Below are positions 15,098 to 24,619 of a stretch of 40,439 bases of DNA, one piece after another; positions within the stretch are counted from its first letter, which is position 1; each line of letters starts with the position of its first letter. This DNA comes from Mycobacterium sp. NAZ190054 (GTDB taxonomy: Bacteria; Actinomycetota; Actinomycetes; Mycobacteriales; Mycobacteriaceae), in the NCBI RefSeq assembly GCF_001545925.1, contig NZ_LMVQ01000124.1:1-40439 (forward strand). Reading direction: 5' to 3'. The position numbers and the translations under genes were made by a program. The notes below the pieces were generated by a model. It saw nothing but the letters and a program-made list of their open reading frames with translations, was not told the DNA's origin and ran no database searches.

Positions 15098-15991
15098 CTA
15101 CGAGGCGAGGCCGAGAACCCGCAGCGCGTTGCGTTTGTAGATCAACGGCACCACGGCCGGGTCGATGTCCAGGGTGTCGAAGTCGCGGCGCCAGCGGTCG
15201 ATGTGGATGTACGGGAAGTCGGTGCCGAACAGCACCTTGGTGCGCAGCTGGCGCCCCATGGCGTGCACGAGCTGAGGCGGGAAGTACTTCGGCGACCAGC
15301 CCGACAGATCGATGTAGACGTTCGCCTTGTGCGTCGCGATCGAGATCTGCGCGTCCACCCACGGCACCGCGGGGTGAGCCATCACGATCGTCAGCTCCGG
15401 GAAGTCCGCGGCGACGTCGTCGAGCAGCATCGGGTCGCTGTAGCGCAGCTTGATGCCGTGGCCGCCGGGCAGCCCGGAACCCATGCCCGTCTGTCCGGTG
15501 TGAAACAGCGCGGGCACACCCGCTTCGGCGATCGCGTGGTAGATCGGGTAGTACGCGCGGTCGTTGGGTTCGAAGGCCTGCATGCTCGCGTGGAATTTGA
15601 AGCCCTTGACCCCGTGGTCACGAACCAGCTCGTGCACGCGGTGCACGGCGTGGCGGCCCTGCCACGGGTCGACGGACCCGAACGGGATCAGCACGTCGTT
15701 GTTTCGCGCCGCGCCGGCCACCAGGTCCTCGATCGAGTTCGGGGCGTGCCGCATGCCGTGGCGGGCGTCGATGGTGAACACCACCGCGGCGGTGTTGTGG
15801 CGCCGGTACTGGTCGGCGACGGCGTCCACGCTCGCGGTGATGCCTTCCGGCATCCTGAAGTACCTGGCGGTCGCGTCGACGAGCACGTCGTCGTAGGCGC
15901 GGTAACCGTGGCTGTCGACCTCGACGTGGGTGTGCATGTCGATTGCCGCGACCGCATCGAAATCGATTCCGTACTCGTACTTCTCGCTCAC
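15098..15991 (-). CDS. Amidohydrolase family 2 (ACMSD-like) hydrolase or decarboxylase
   Basis: The 297-residue product starts at GTG 15991 behind AGGAGG. It shows the amidohydrolase-2 TIM-barrel motifs: H-x-H in AIDMHTHVE (His20, His22), KGFKFHASMQAFEPND, PALFHTGQTG, LTIVMAHPAVPWVDAQ and the late-barrel Asp of VLFGTDFPYIHIDRW. This family includes aminocarboxymuconate-semialdehyde and resorcylate-type decarboxylases as well as lactone and amide hydrolases. In this cluster it could decarboxylate or hydrolyse a ring-cleavage or lactone product, which is inference. A strong stem-loop (16005-16049) separates it from the upstream aldehyde dehydrogenase gene, so its expression may be set lower than the rest of the operon. 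Confidence 0.88.
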   Translation of the reverse strand: MSEKYEYGIDFDAVAAIDMHTHVEVDSHGYRAYDDVLVDATARYFRMPEGITASVDAVADQYRRHNTAAVVFTIDARHGMRHAPNSIEDLVAGAARNNDVLIPFGSVDPWQGRHAVHRVHELVRDHGVKGFKFHASMQAFEPNDRAYYPIYHAIAEAGVPALFHTGQTGMGSGLPGGHGIKLRYSDPMLLDDVAADFPELTIVMAHPAVPWVDAQISIATHKANVYIDLSGWSPKYFPPQLVHAMGRQLRTKVLFGTDFPYIHIDRWRRDFDTLDIDPAVVPLIYKRNALRVLGLAS

Positions 15992-16004
15992 GATCCTCCT
16001 GCGA

Positions 16005-16049
16005 ATCGGGCGCGCTCGAGCACCGCGGGGGTGCCTGAGCGCGCCCGAT
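16005..16049 (-). terminator. Strong intercistronic stem-loop
   Basis: A perfect 13-bp stem (ATCGGGCGCGCTC at 16005-16017 with GAGCGCGCCCGAT at 16037-16049) encloses a second 5-bp stem (GCACC / GGTGC, 16020-16034) with a five-base loop. There is no T-tract on the leftward strand, but mycobacterial terminators often lack one. It sits between the aldehyde dehydrogenase stop (16057) and the amidohydrolase ribosome binding site, so it may be a partial terminator or an mRNA-stabilising element. Confidence 0.65.
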
Positions 16050-16056
16050 CCACCGA

Positions 16057-17481
<1,425 letters not shown>

Positions 17482-17508
17482 GGTTCCACTCTTCCCTAAT
17501 TCGCCGGC

Positions 17509-19230
17509 CTACTGGGTGCCTTCTGCATACCAAGTGCGGAATCGGTCGTACTTGGGCATCTCCTCGGAGTTGGCCTTCGGGTCGATGCAGACGTGGACCA
17601 CCGCGGGCTTGCCGCTGGCGAACGCGCGCTGGATGGCCGGACCGATCTCGTCGTCCTTCTCGACGTACTCGCCGTGGCAGCCGAAGCCCTCGGCGATCTT
17701 GTCCATCCGGACGTCCTTGCTCCAGTGCACGCCGGGCTGCGGCGACGGCTGCTCGAATGTCCGCTTGTAGACACCCACTTCGAGACCCCACTGGTGGTCC
17801 ACGCCGACCACACAGACCAGCGGCAGGTTCTCCCGCGCCGCGGTCTCCAACTCGGCGATGTGGAACAGGAACGCCGAATCGCTGGTCAGCAACATCACCG
17901 GGCGGTTACGGCCGTCGGCGACCGACGCGCCGACGGCATAGGGCAGTCCGGTGCCGAGGTGACCGAAGTTCTGGTTCCAGATCACGTCGCGCGGCTTGGT
18001 CTGCGAGTACGTCCACTGGAAGATCACCGTGGCGCCGCCGTCGCGGACCAGGATGCCGTCGTGGGCGTACTCGTCGAACGCCTTGGTGGCCTCGACGACG
18101 TAGCGGGCCGGATGGATCGGGGTGCGCCCGCTCGGGGCTTCGTCGGCCACCCGGGCCAGTTCGGCGGCGTCGGCCTTCACCAGGGTCTCCAGATTGGGCG
18201 ACGGTGTGCGTGGCGTGTCCCGCAGCGCCTCGACCAGTTGGGGCACCACCCCTCGCAGATCGCCGACCAGCGGCACGTCGAAGGACCGGTTCACCCCGAT
18301 CGCGGTCGGGTCCTGCTCGACGAGAACCCACTTGCGGTGGGCGTCGTTGCCGGCCCAGTGCTGGGTGCGGCCGTAGTGCATGGGTTCGCCGAGTTCGGTG
18401 CCCAGCGCCACGCACAGGTCGGAGTCCTCGACGGCCTGGTTGGCGGCCGGGGAGAACAGGTACGGGAAGGTGCGGTCCTCCAGGCCGGGGATGAACGAGG
18501 TGCCGCCGGAGGTCTGGATCACCGGGCAGGCCATCAGCTCGGCCAGCTCCTTGACCTGCTGCTGCGTGCAGGAGGTGTGAACACCGTGGCCCACCAACAG
18601 GACCGGGCTCTGCGCCTGGCGGATCAGTTCGACGGCACGGGCCACCTCGGGGGCGCCGGCGCCCTGCCCGACCAGGCGGTAGGCCGACGGCGGCGGCGCC
18701 TCACCCACGTTGAGTTCTTCGAGGATGACGTGCGACGGGAACTCGATGTAGGCCGGGCCGGGGGTGCCGGACATCGCGCGCCGAAGCGCCTCGTGCACGA
18801 TCTCGTCGGTCTGGTCGGCGTACTCAATCGAGCTGCTGTACTTCACCGACGGCGCGAACAGGCCCTCCTGCTGCACGAACTGGATCCGGCCGCGACGCAC
18901 CCGGCGCTCGGTGATGCGGGCGCGCTGCCCGCCGAGGAAGATCACCGGCGAGTTCTCCACCAGCGCGCACATCATCGCGCCCGCGATGTTGGCGACACCG
19001 GGGCCGAGCGTGCCGATGCACAGGCCGGGTTTGCCGGTCATCCGCGACGCCGCCTCGGCCATGAATCCGGCGCTGAGCTCGTGATGCGGCGCGACGACCG
19101 ACCACCCGCGGGCGTCGGCCTCGGCGAACATGTGCACGAAGTTGGGGTCGGGAATGCCGAACAGCGTGTTGACGCCCTCCGCCTCGAAGAGGTCGAGAAT
19201 GCGCTTGTACACGGGTACACCCATGGTCAT
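17509..19230 (-). CDS. ThDP-dependent lyase, acetolactate synthase/HACL-like
   Basis: The 573-residue product has the three-domain layout of ThDP lyases: PYR domain (~1-165, with catalytic-type Glu in PHHELSAGFMAEAASRMTGK), central domain (~190-330) and PP domain (~380-550). The Mg/ThDP motif, usually GDG...NN, reads SDSAF at 450-454 and VD at 477-478 (CVVGVDHQWGLE). The DSAF form recalls oxalyl-CoA decarboxylase and 2-hydroxyacyl-CoA lyase (GDSAFGF), but the leading Gly is Ser and the Asn pair is Val-Asp. ATG 19230 overlaps the upstream acyl-CoA dehydrogenase stop by ATGA, which decides this start over ATG 19224, although the AAGGG sequence is better spaced for the latter. Likely reaction: cleavage of a 2-hydroxyacyl-CoA or decarboxylation of a 2-keto acid, yielding an aldehyde. 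Confidence 0.88.
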   Translation of the reverse strand: MTMGVPVYKRILDLFEAEGVNTLFGIPDPNFVHMFAEADARGWSVVAPHHELSAGFMAEAASRMTGKPGLCIGTLGPGVANIAGAMMCALVENSPVIFLGGQRARITERRVRRGRIQFVQQEGLFAPSVKYSSSIEYADQTDEIVHEALRRAMSGTPGPAYIEFPSHVILEELNVGEAPPPSAYRLVGQGAGAPEVARAVELIRQAQSPVLLVGHGVHTSCTQQQVKELAELMACPVIQTSGGTSFIPGLEDRTFPYLFSPAANQAVEDSDLCVALGTELGEPMHYGRTQHWAGNDAHRKWVLVEQDPTAIGVNRSFDVPLVGDLRGVVPQLVEALRDTPRTPSPNLETLVKADAAELARVADEAPSGRTPIHPARYVVEATKAFDEYAHDGILVRDGGATVIFQWTYSQTKPRDVIWNQNFGHLGTGLPYAVGASVADGRNRPVMLLTSDSAFLFHIAELETAARENLPLVCVVGVDHQWGLEVGVYKRTFEQPSPQPGVHWSKDVRMDKIAEGFGCHGEYVEKDDEIGPAIQRAFASGKPAVVHVCIDPKANSEEMPKYDRFRTWYAEGTQ

Positions 19231-20222
19231 TTCCCTTTCGAGTATCTCTGTGAGAGTCGTTTCCGTTGTGCTGCAGGAGAACCGAAGAGGGATCGGTTCA
19301 GGGTGGCGCGTTTGAGGTAGACGTGGATGCCGCTCTCCCACGTGTAGCCGATGCCGCCGTGCAACTGCATCGCCTTGCCGGCGACGGTGACGGCCGCCGA
19401 GCAGGCGTAGGACTTCGCCATCGCGGCGGCCACCGCCGCGTCGCCGCCGTCGGCGAGGATGCCGACGGCGTCGGAGACGAGACGGCGGGACATTTCCACC
19501 GCGACGAGCATGTCGGCGCAGGCGTGCTTGACGACCTGGAAGGATCCGATGGGGCACCCGAACTGGTGTCGCACCTTCACGTAATCGACGGTGTCCGACA
19601 GCATCTGCGCAGCCAGGCCGAGGCTGTCGCAGGCGATTGCCACCTCGGCGCGGTGCCGCACCGACTCCGGATCGCCGTCGAACTCCAGCAGTCCGGTGAT
19701 CTCGGCAGCGTCGGCGGTGACGGTCGCCAACTGCCGCGTCTGGTCGACGACGGGCTGCTTGGTGACGGTCATCTGCGCGGCGTCCACCACCGCCGCGGCG
19801 CCGTCCACCAGCACCAGCAGCCGGTCGGCACCGTCGGCGTCGGGCACGAAGTCGGCGCGGCCGGTGAGCCTGCCGCCGTCGACGACGAAGCCGTGCGGGA
19901 CGACGGCGAGCCGACCCGGCCCGGCGGCGACCGCGCCGAGCAGTTCGTCACGAAGAGCATTGGCGGGCAGCATGTTCAGCGCACCGACAGCGAGCACCGC
20001 GCTTCCGAGATAGCTGTTGGCCCCGGCGGCCCGCCCGATCTGTTCGAGGATCACCGCGGTCTCGACGAACGTCGCCCCCGCTCCGCCGAGGCTGTCGGGG
20101 ACCTCCAGGCCGGTCCAGCCCGCGTCCACAAGCACCGACCAGTCGGCCGTGCCCTCCTTGGCCAGCAGATCTCCCGCGACAGAGCGGAGCTCGTCGTGGA
20201 ACTCGGAGAATCGGCCCGTCAC
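19227..20222 (-). CDS. Acyl-CoA dehydrogenase-family subunit (short, partner type)
   Basis: The 331-residue product starts at GTG 20222, overlapping the preceding gene by GTGA. It has an acyl-CoA dehydrogenase fold with a divergent middle: the usual FAD-contact block (GFSEPEAGSD in its neighbour) is missing, while the C-terminal helical part is well conserved (KVRHQFGCPIGSFQVVKHAC, ADMLVAVEMSRRLV, KAMQLHGGIGYTWESGIHVY). Mycobacteria often pair a full-length and a shorter such protein in alpha2beta2 enzymes acting on bulky acyl-CoAs, for example sterol side-chain FadE pairs. Its partner is probably the 385-residue protein encoded immediately upstream. Confidence 0.9.
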   Translation of the reverse strand: MTGRFSEFHDELRSVAGDLLAKEGTADWSVLVDAGWTGLEVPDSLGGAGATFVETAVILEQIGRAAGANSYLGSAVLAVGALNMLPANALRDELLGAVAAGPGRLAVVPHGFVVDGGRLTGRADFVPDADGADRLLVLVDGAAAVVDAAQMTVTKQPVVDQTRQLATVTADAAEITGLLEFDGDPESVRHRAEVAIACDSLGLAAQMLSDTVDYVKVRHQFGCPIGSFQVVKHACADMLVAVEMSRRLVSDAVGILADGGDAAVAAAMAKSYACSAAVTVAGKAMQLHGGIGYTWESGIHVYLKRATLNRSLFGSPAAQRKRLSQRYSKGK

Positions 20223-21376
20223 GCCGGACTCGGTTCCCGTGGCAGGCCGAGGCCCCGCTCGGCGATGATGGTGCGCTGGATCTCGCTGGCTCCACCGGGA
20301 ATCGTCCATTCCCAGGAGCCGACGAAATCCAAGACCCACGAGCCGGACTCCCACCCGCTCGACATCGGCTTGGTCAGCACGGTGTGTGCGTCGAGACCGC
20401 CGATCTCGGCGCCGAAGTCGGTCAGCCGCTGCAACAGCTCGCTGTAGTACAGCTTCACAATCGACGCGTCGGCCGGTCCGGCGGCGCCGTGTTCCACGAT
20501 CTGCCTGCACAGGCCGCGCAGCCCGGTGATCTCGGTTTCGAAGCCGGCCAGCCGGTCGGCGACGATCGGGTCGTCGACGGGCGCGGACTCCACCAGCCAC
20601 CGGAAGCCCGCGTTGCCGAGCCGTTCGGCGAGCTCCAGCATCGTCATGCCGCGCTCGGCTCCCAGCGTCGCCTGCGCCACCTGCCACCCGTTGTTCTCGG
20701 CGCCGATCAGGTTCGCAGCAGGGATTCTCACGTCGTCGAGGAAGATCTCGCAGAAGTGCGAGTCCCCGACCGCGTTGCGGATCGGCCGGACGTCCACCCC
20801 GGGGCTGGTCATGTCGAGCAGGAAGTACGAGATGCCCTTCCGCTTGGGGGCATCCGGGTCGGTGCGGGCCAGCAGCAGGCACCAGTCGGCGTGCATTCCG
20901 CCGCTGGCCCACAACTTCTGCCCGTTGACCACGAACTCGTCGCCGCCACACCGGCGGGCCGTGGTGCGCAACGCCGCCAGGTCCGAACCGGCCTCGGGCT
21001 CGGAGAAGCCCTGTACCCAGATCTCGCCGTCGAGGATCGCCGGCAGATGCCGTCGGCGCTGCTCGTCGGTGCCCGCGACCAGCAGCGTGGACGCGGCGTG
21101 ATGGATCCCGACGAAGGCCAGCACCAACCGGGGTGCGTCATGGGCGGCCAGTTCCTGGTACAGCACGACCTGCTGATCCACCGGGAGGCCGCCGCCCCAT
21201 TCGGCGGGCCAATGCGGCACCGCGTACCCGGCGCTGTGCAGCTCGGCGAACCACTCCTTCTGGAACCGGACGAACTCGTCGTCACCGACCCCGGTCTGGG
21301 CCGCGCGCCAGTCCGCCGGGATGTGCGCACGGCACCAGGCCCGTACCTCGGCGCGGAAGTCGTCCAGTGCCGTCAT
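20219..21376 (-). CDS. Acyl-CoA dehydrogenase (full-length partner)
   Basis: The 385-residue product is a typical acyl-CoA dehydrogenase: N-terminal helical domain (MTALDDFRAEVRAWCRAHIP, GYAVPHWPAEWGGG), middle beta domain with FAD/substrate block WVQGFSEPEAGSDLAALRTT and FVVNGQKLWASGGMHADWCL, and C-terminal helices ending GGASEIQRTIIAERGLGLPR. It introduces a double bond next to a CoA thioester and passes electrons to an electron-transferring flavoprotein. It overlaps its upstream neighbour by ATGA and its downstream neighbour by GTGA, so its expression is tied to both. Confidence 0.93.
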   Translation of the reverse strand: MTALDDFRAEVRAWCRAHIPADWRAAQTGVGDDEFVRFQKEWFAELHSAGYAVPHWPAEWGGGLPVDQQVVLYQELAAHDAPRLVLAFVGIHHAASTLLVAGTDEQRRRHLPAILDGEIWVQGFSEPEAGSDLAALRTTARRCGGDEFVVNGQKLWASGGMHADWCLLLARTDPDAPKRKGISYFLLDMTSPGVDVRPIRNAVGDSHFCEIFLDDVRIPAANLIGAENNGWQVAQATLGAERGMTMLELAERLGNAGFRWLVESAPVDDPIVADRLAGFETEITGLRGLCRQIVEHGAAGPADASIVKLYYSELLQRLTDFGAEIGGLDAHTVLTKPMSSGWESGSWVLDFVGSWEWTIPGGASEIQRTIIAERGLGLPREPSPA

Positions 21377-22290
21377 ACGAACAGCCCTGTCAGGCCGCGG
21401 CGTCCGGCGCGCCGGGTGAGATGGTCACGGGTCGCGGACAATCCGAACGGCAGCCGGCGCAACGGCTGGCTGTACCGCGACAGCCAGGACAGCGTGGTCT
21501 CGTCGCAGAAGCCCACCGCCCCGTGCAGCTGATGGCACACCCGGAACACCACGTCGGCGGCCTCGACGGCGGCCATGCGGAGCGCGAGCGCGTCGTCGAC
21601 GGCGTGCGGCTGATCGGTCGCGATGGTCCACAACGCGTGCTTGGCGAGGATGTCGACCCCGCTGCGCTCCACCTCGGCGTCGGTGAGCTGGAACTGCACA
21701 CCCTGGAACGACGACAGTATCTGGCCGAACTGTTGGCGCAGGCTCACGTGGGCGACGGTCAGCGCCACCGCGCGGTCGAGCATGCCGAGCAGCGTCCAGC
21801 ACGGCAGTACCAGTGCGAGCGCGACATCGCCGGAACCGTCACCGTCGACGGGTGACAGCTCCAACTCGGCGACGAACCCGGGGCCCGCCGGCCCGGGCCC
21901 GGTGACCGAGGCGCGCCGACCGTCGAGATCCACTGTTGCCCAACGTAGCTCCAGCCCGGCGATCGCGGCTGACGGACGCGGGCCGCCGACCACGAGGAGA
22001 CCGTCGGCATCAAGGTCGGCGGGTGCGGCGAGCCGCTCGGCCAGCGGGTACGGCAGTGCCCAGTAACCGGCACTGCGACACAGCGCCGCCGCGGCCTCCA
22101 GGCCATCGGGGTCGGTGCGCGGGTCGAGATCCCACGCGCCGAGCCCGTCGAGCACGGGGCCGATCAGCGCCTGGCGGTCGGCAGGGTCGGCTTCGGCGCG
22201 TTCCAGCAGCCGGTCGCCGCCGGCGGCCTCGAACGCATGCAGCGCCTGGCGTCCGTACTCCAGCGCGTCGTCGCTGAGATCGAGGATCAT
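21373..22290 (-). CDS. Acyl-CoA dehydrogenase-family subunit (short, partner type)
   Basis: The 305-residue product (ATG 22290) is a shortened acyl-CoA dehydrogenase-like subunit. The N-terminal and middle parts are weakly conserved and rich in Ala, Gly and Pro; the GFSEPEAGSD block is absent. The C-terminal domain is recognisable (VAHVSLRQQFGQILSSFQGV, QFQLTDAEVERSGVDILAKH, FRVCHQLHGAVGFCDETTLS). It overlaps the gene for a 391-residue dehydrogenase by 4 bp, the typical arrangement of a heteromeric alpha2beta2 pair in mycobacterial catabolism. Confidence 0.88.
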   Translation of the reverse strand: MILDLSDDALEYGRQALHAFEAAGGDRLLERAEADPADRQALIGPVLDGLGAWDLDPRTDPDGLEAAAALCRSAGYWALPYPLAERLAAPADLDADGLLVVGGPRPSAAIAGLELRWATVDLDGRRASVTGPGPAGPGFVAELELSPVDGDGSGDVALALVLPCWTLLGMLDRAVALTVAHVSLRQQFGQILSSFQGVQFQLTDAEVERSGVDILAKHALWTIATDQPHAVDDALALRMAAVEAADVVFRVCHQLHGAVGFCDETTLSWLSRYSQPLRRLPFGLSATRDHLTRRAGRRGLTGLFV

Positions 22291-23462
22291 CGGGCACCTG
22301 CCGAACCGCTCCTCGCGTGCGCACCCAGCATCGCCCGCGACAGCAGAATCCGCTGCATCTCAATGCTTCCCGACGACACCGTGGATGCCTGCGAGTACCG
22401 CCAGTGGTCCTCGACCTCGCCGAGGAACCACGCTGCGCGATCGTCGTCGTGGCGGACCTCGGCGGCGATGTCCATCAACACCTCGGCGCTGTCCTGGTCG
22501 AGCGTGGTGACCGCGATGCGGTAGGCCGACGCGTCACCCGGGGTGATGCGGCCGCTGCTCTGCAGCGCCACCACGCGGTAGGCGAGCAGGCGCGCCCGGC
22601 GGCAGTGGGTCAGCATCCGGATCCACCGGCCGCGCAGCTCGCCGGGCAGCGCATCCCACCGGTCACCCAGGACGGCCGGCGCGGCGGCGAGCAACCGTTC
22701 ACAGCGGGCGTACCGCGCGATGCCCACCCGCTCGAAGGCCATCACGTCCTGCACGATCGACCAGCCCGCGTCGACGGTGCCGAGCACGTCGGCCCGGCTG
22801 ACGCGCAGGTCGTCGAAGAACACCTCGTTGAGGTGGTGCGGGCCCAGCATGGAACGGATGGGGCGCACCGTGATGGCCGGATCATCCATCGGCACAAGGA
22901 AGATCGTCAGGCCCTGTTGTTTCTTCTCACCTTTGGAGGTCCGCGCGAGCAGGAAGCACCACTGTGCCATCGTCGCGTAGGACGTCCAGATCTTCTGACC
23001 GCTGACCAGCCAGCCGTCACCGTCGGCACGCGCGGTGGTCCGCAGCGACGCCAGATCCGAACCCGCCTCGGGCTCGGAGAAACCCTGGCACCAGATCACC
23101 TCGCCGGCGGCGATGGGCGGCAGATGCCTGCGCTGCTGCTCCTCGGTGCCGTGGCGCATGATGATCGGCCCGACCCAGTTCACGCCCATGTACTGGGCGC
23201 CCCGCGGTTCGTGGTGGGCCCACATCTCCTCGCGCACGACCGTCTGCTCCCACACCGACGCCCCGCCGCCGCCGAACTCCTCCGGCCACGCCAGGCACAG
23301 CAGGTTGCGCTCGGCGAGGATGCGGCAGAACGCCTGCGCGGTCGCCAGATCGGCCGGGTCGTCGGTGAACGCGCCGAGGAAGTCTTCCGGCACATGCTCG
23401 TTCACCAGATCGCGTAACTCGCGGCGCAGGTCTGACGCCCGCTTGCCCATGTCGAAGTCCAT
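22287..23462 (-). CDS. Acyl-CoA dehydrogenase (full-length partner)
   Basis: The 391-residue product starts at ATG 23462 (MDFDMGKRASDLRRELRDLV) behind AGGGAA. It carries all dehydrogenase blocks: LLCLAWPEEFGGGGASVWEQ, the FAD block WCQGFSEPEAGSDLASLRTT, WLVSGQKIWTSYATMAQWCF, LTIFLVPMDDPAITVRPIRS and C-terminal SSGSIEMQRILLSRAMLGAH. It is the full-length member of the second pair, with the short subunit at 21373-22290. The frame is open far upstream, but homology and the ribosome binding site favour 23462. It starts 8 bp after the CoA-transferase stop. Confidence 0.93.
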   Translation of the reverse strand: MDFDMGKRASDLRRELRDLVNEHVPEDFLGAFTDDPADLATAQAFCRILAERNLLCLAWPEEFGGGGASVWEQTVVREEMWAHHEPRGAQYMGVNWVGPIIMRHGTEEQQRRHLPPIAAGEVIWCQGFSEPEAGSDLASLRTTARADGDGWLVSGQKIWTSYATMAQWCFLLARTSKGEKKQQGLTIFLVPMDDPAITVRPIRSMLGPHHLNEVFFDDLRVSRADVLGTVDAGWSIVQDVMAFERVGIARYARCERLLAAAPAVLGDRWDALPGELRGRWIRMLTHCRRARLLAYRVVALQSSGRITPGDASAYRIAVTTLDQDSAEVLMDIAAEVRHDDDRAAWFLGEVEDHWRYSQASTVSSGSIEMQRILLSRAMLGAHARSGSAGAR

Positions 23463-23470
23463 CGGGTTCC

Positions 23471-24619
23471 CTACCCCGCACCCAGGCCGAGTTCGTCGAG
23501 CACCGATGCGGTGTCCGCGCCGAGTTCGGGCGCCGGCCCGCGCACCCGGCCCGGGGTGCGGGAGAACCAGGTCGGCACACCGGGGAACCTGACCGGTCCG
23601 TGCCCGGTGTCCACGGTCTCGAAAAGCCCCACCGCGTTGAGGTGCGGGTCGTCGAACAGCGCGTCCGGGGTGTTCAGCGGCGCGGCCGGAATCTCCAGTT
23701 CCCGGAACAGATCCAGCCATTCGTCGGTCGTGCGTTCCGCCAGCGTCTCGGCCACGAGTCCGTACACGGCGTCGATCTGGTGGGCACGGGCTTCCAGTGT
23801 CGCGTACAGATCCGAGGACCACGGCGGCTGCACGGCGTTGACGAACGCGTTCCAGTGCTTGTCGTTGTAGATCAGCACGGCGATGTAGCCGTCCTTGGTG
23901 CGGTAGGGGCGGCGGTTGGGCGCCACCGTCCGCGGGTAGACGGCCGGACCGAGCGGGGGGTCGAACATGGCGCCGTTGGCATGTTCGACCAGCATGAAGG
24001 CGGCCATCGTCTCGAACATGGCGACCTCGACCTCTTGCCCCTCCCCGGTCCGTTCACGGTGGAACAGCGCCATCGTCGTCGCGTACAGCGCCGTGAGTCC
24101 GGCCACCTTGTCGGCCATGATGGTGCCGACGTAGTCGGCTTCGCCGGTGAGTTGCCGCTGCACGGCCGGGATTCCGCACTCGGCCTGGATGGTGTCGTCG
24201 TACGCGGGCCGGTCACGTTCGGGTCCGCGCCGCCCGTATCCGTAGCAGTTGGTGTAGACAATCGAGGGGTTGATGGCCGCGACGTCGTCATAGCCGAATC
24301 CGAGCTTGGCGATCGCCTTGGACCGCATCGAGTGGATGAACACGTCGGCCCGGGCGATCAGTTCCCGCATCGCGGCCTTGCCGCCGTCGGAGCGCAGGTC
24401 CAGCACCACACTTTTCTTGCCGCGGTTGACGTTGACGAACACCCCGCTCATTCCCGGCACCGGACCGACCGAGATGAACCGGGTGTTGTCCCCTTCGGGC
24501 GGTTCGACCTTGATCACCTCGGCGCCCATGTCGGCCATGATCTGCGTGCAGTACGGGCCCATGACCATCGCGGTGAGATCGACGACGCGGATGCCGGCCA
24601 GCGGTCCGTTCTCAGGCAT
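23471..24619 (-). CDS. CaiB/BaiF-type (class III) CoA-transferase
   Basis: The 382-residue product has the interlocked-ring class III CoA-transferase motifs: LAGIRVVDLTAMVMGPYCTQ, MADMGAEVIKVEPPEGDNTR, NRGKKSVVLDLRSDGGKAAM, YGRRGPERDRPAYDDTIQAE and the predicted catalytic Asp in the IMADKVAGL block, equivalent to Asp169 of formyl-CoA transferase. It moves CoA between carboxylic acids, here probably onto a pathway acid using a CoA ester as donor. The ATG at 24619 overlaps the upstream SDR gene by 8 bp. Confidence 0.92.
   Translation of the reverse strand: MPENGPLAGIRVVDLTAMVMGPYCTQIMADMGAEVIKVEPPEGDNTRFISVGPVPGMSGVFVNVNRGKKSVVLDLRSDGGKAAMRELIARADVFIHSMRSKAIAKLGFGYDDVAAINPSIVYTNCYGYGRRGPERDRPAYDDTIQAECGIPAVQRQLTGEADYVGTIMADKVAGLTALYATTMALFHRERTGEGQEVEVAMFETMAAFMLVEHANGAMFDPPLGPAVYPRTVAPNRRPYRTKDGYIAVLIYNDKHWNAFVNAVQPPWSSDLYATLEARAHQIDAVYGLVAETLAERTTDEWLDLFRELEIPAAPLNTPDALFDDPHLNAVGLFETVDTGHGPVRFPGVPTWFSRTPGRVRGPAPELGADTASVLDELGLGAG

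Noticed and set aside
17593-19320. 575-codon open frame opposite the ThDP enzyme
   Set aside because: Low-complexity, His/Arg/Val-rich, with no domain; the opposite strand is an unambiguous ThDP enzyme with overlapping neighbours.
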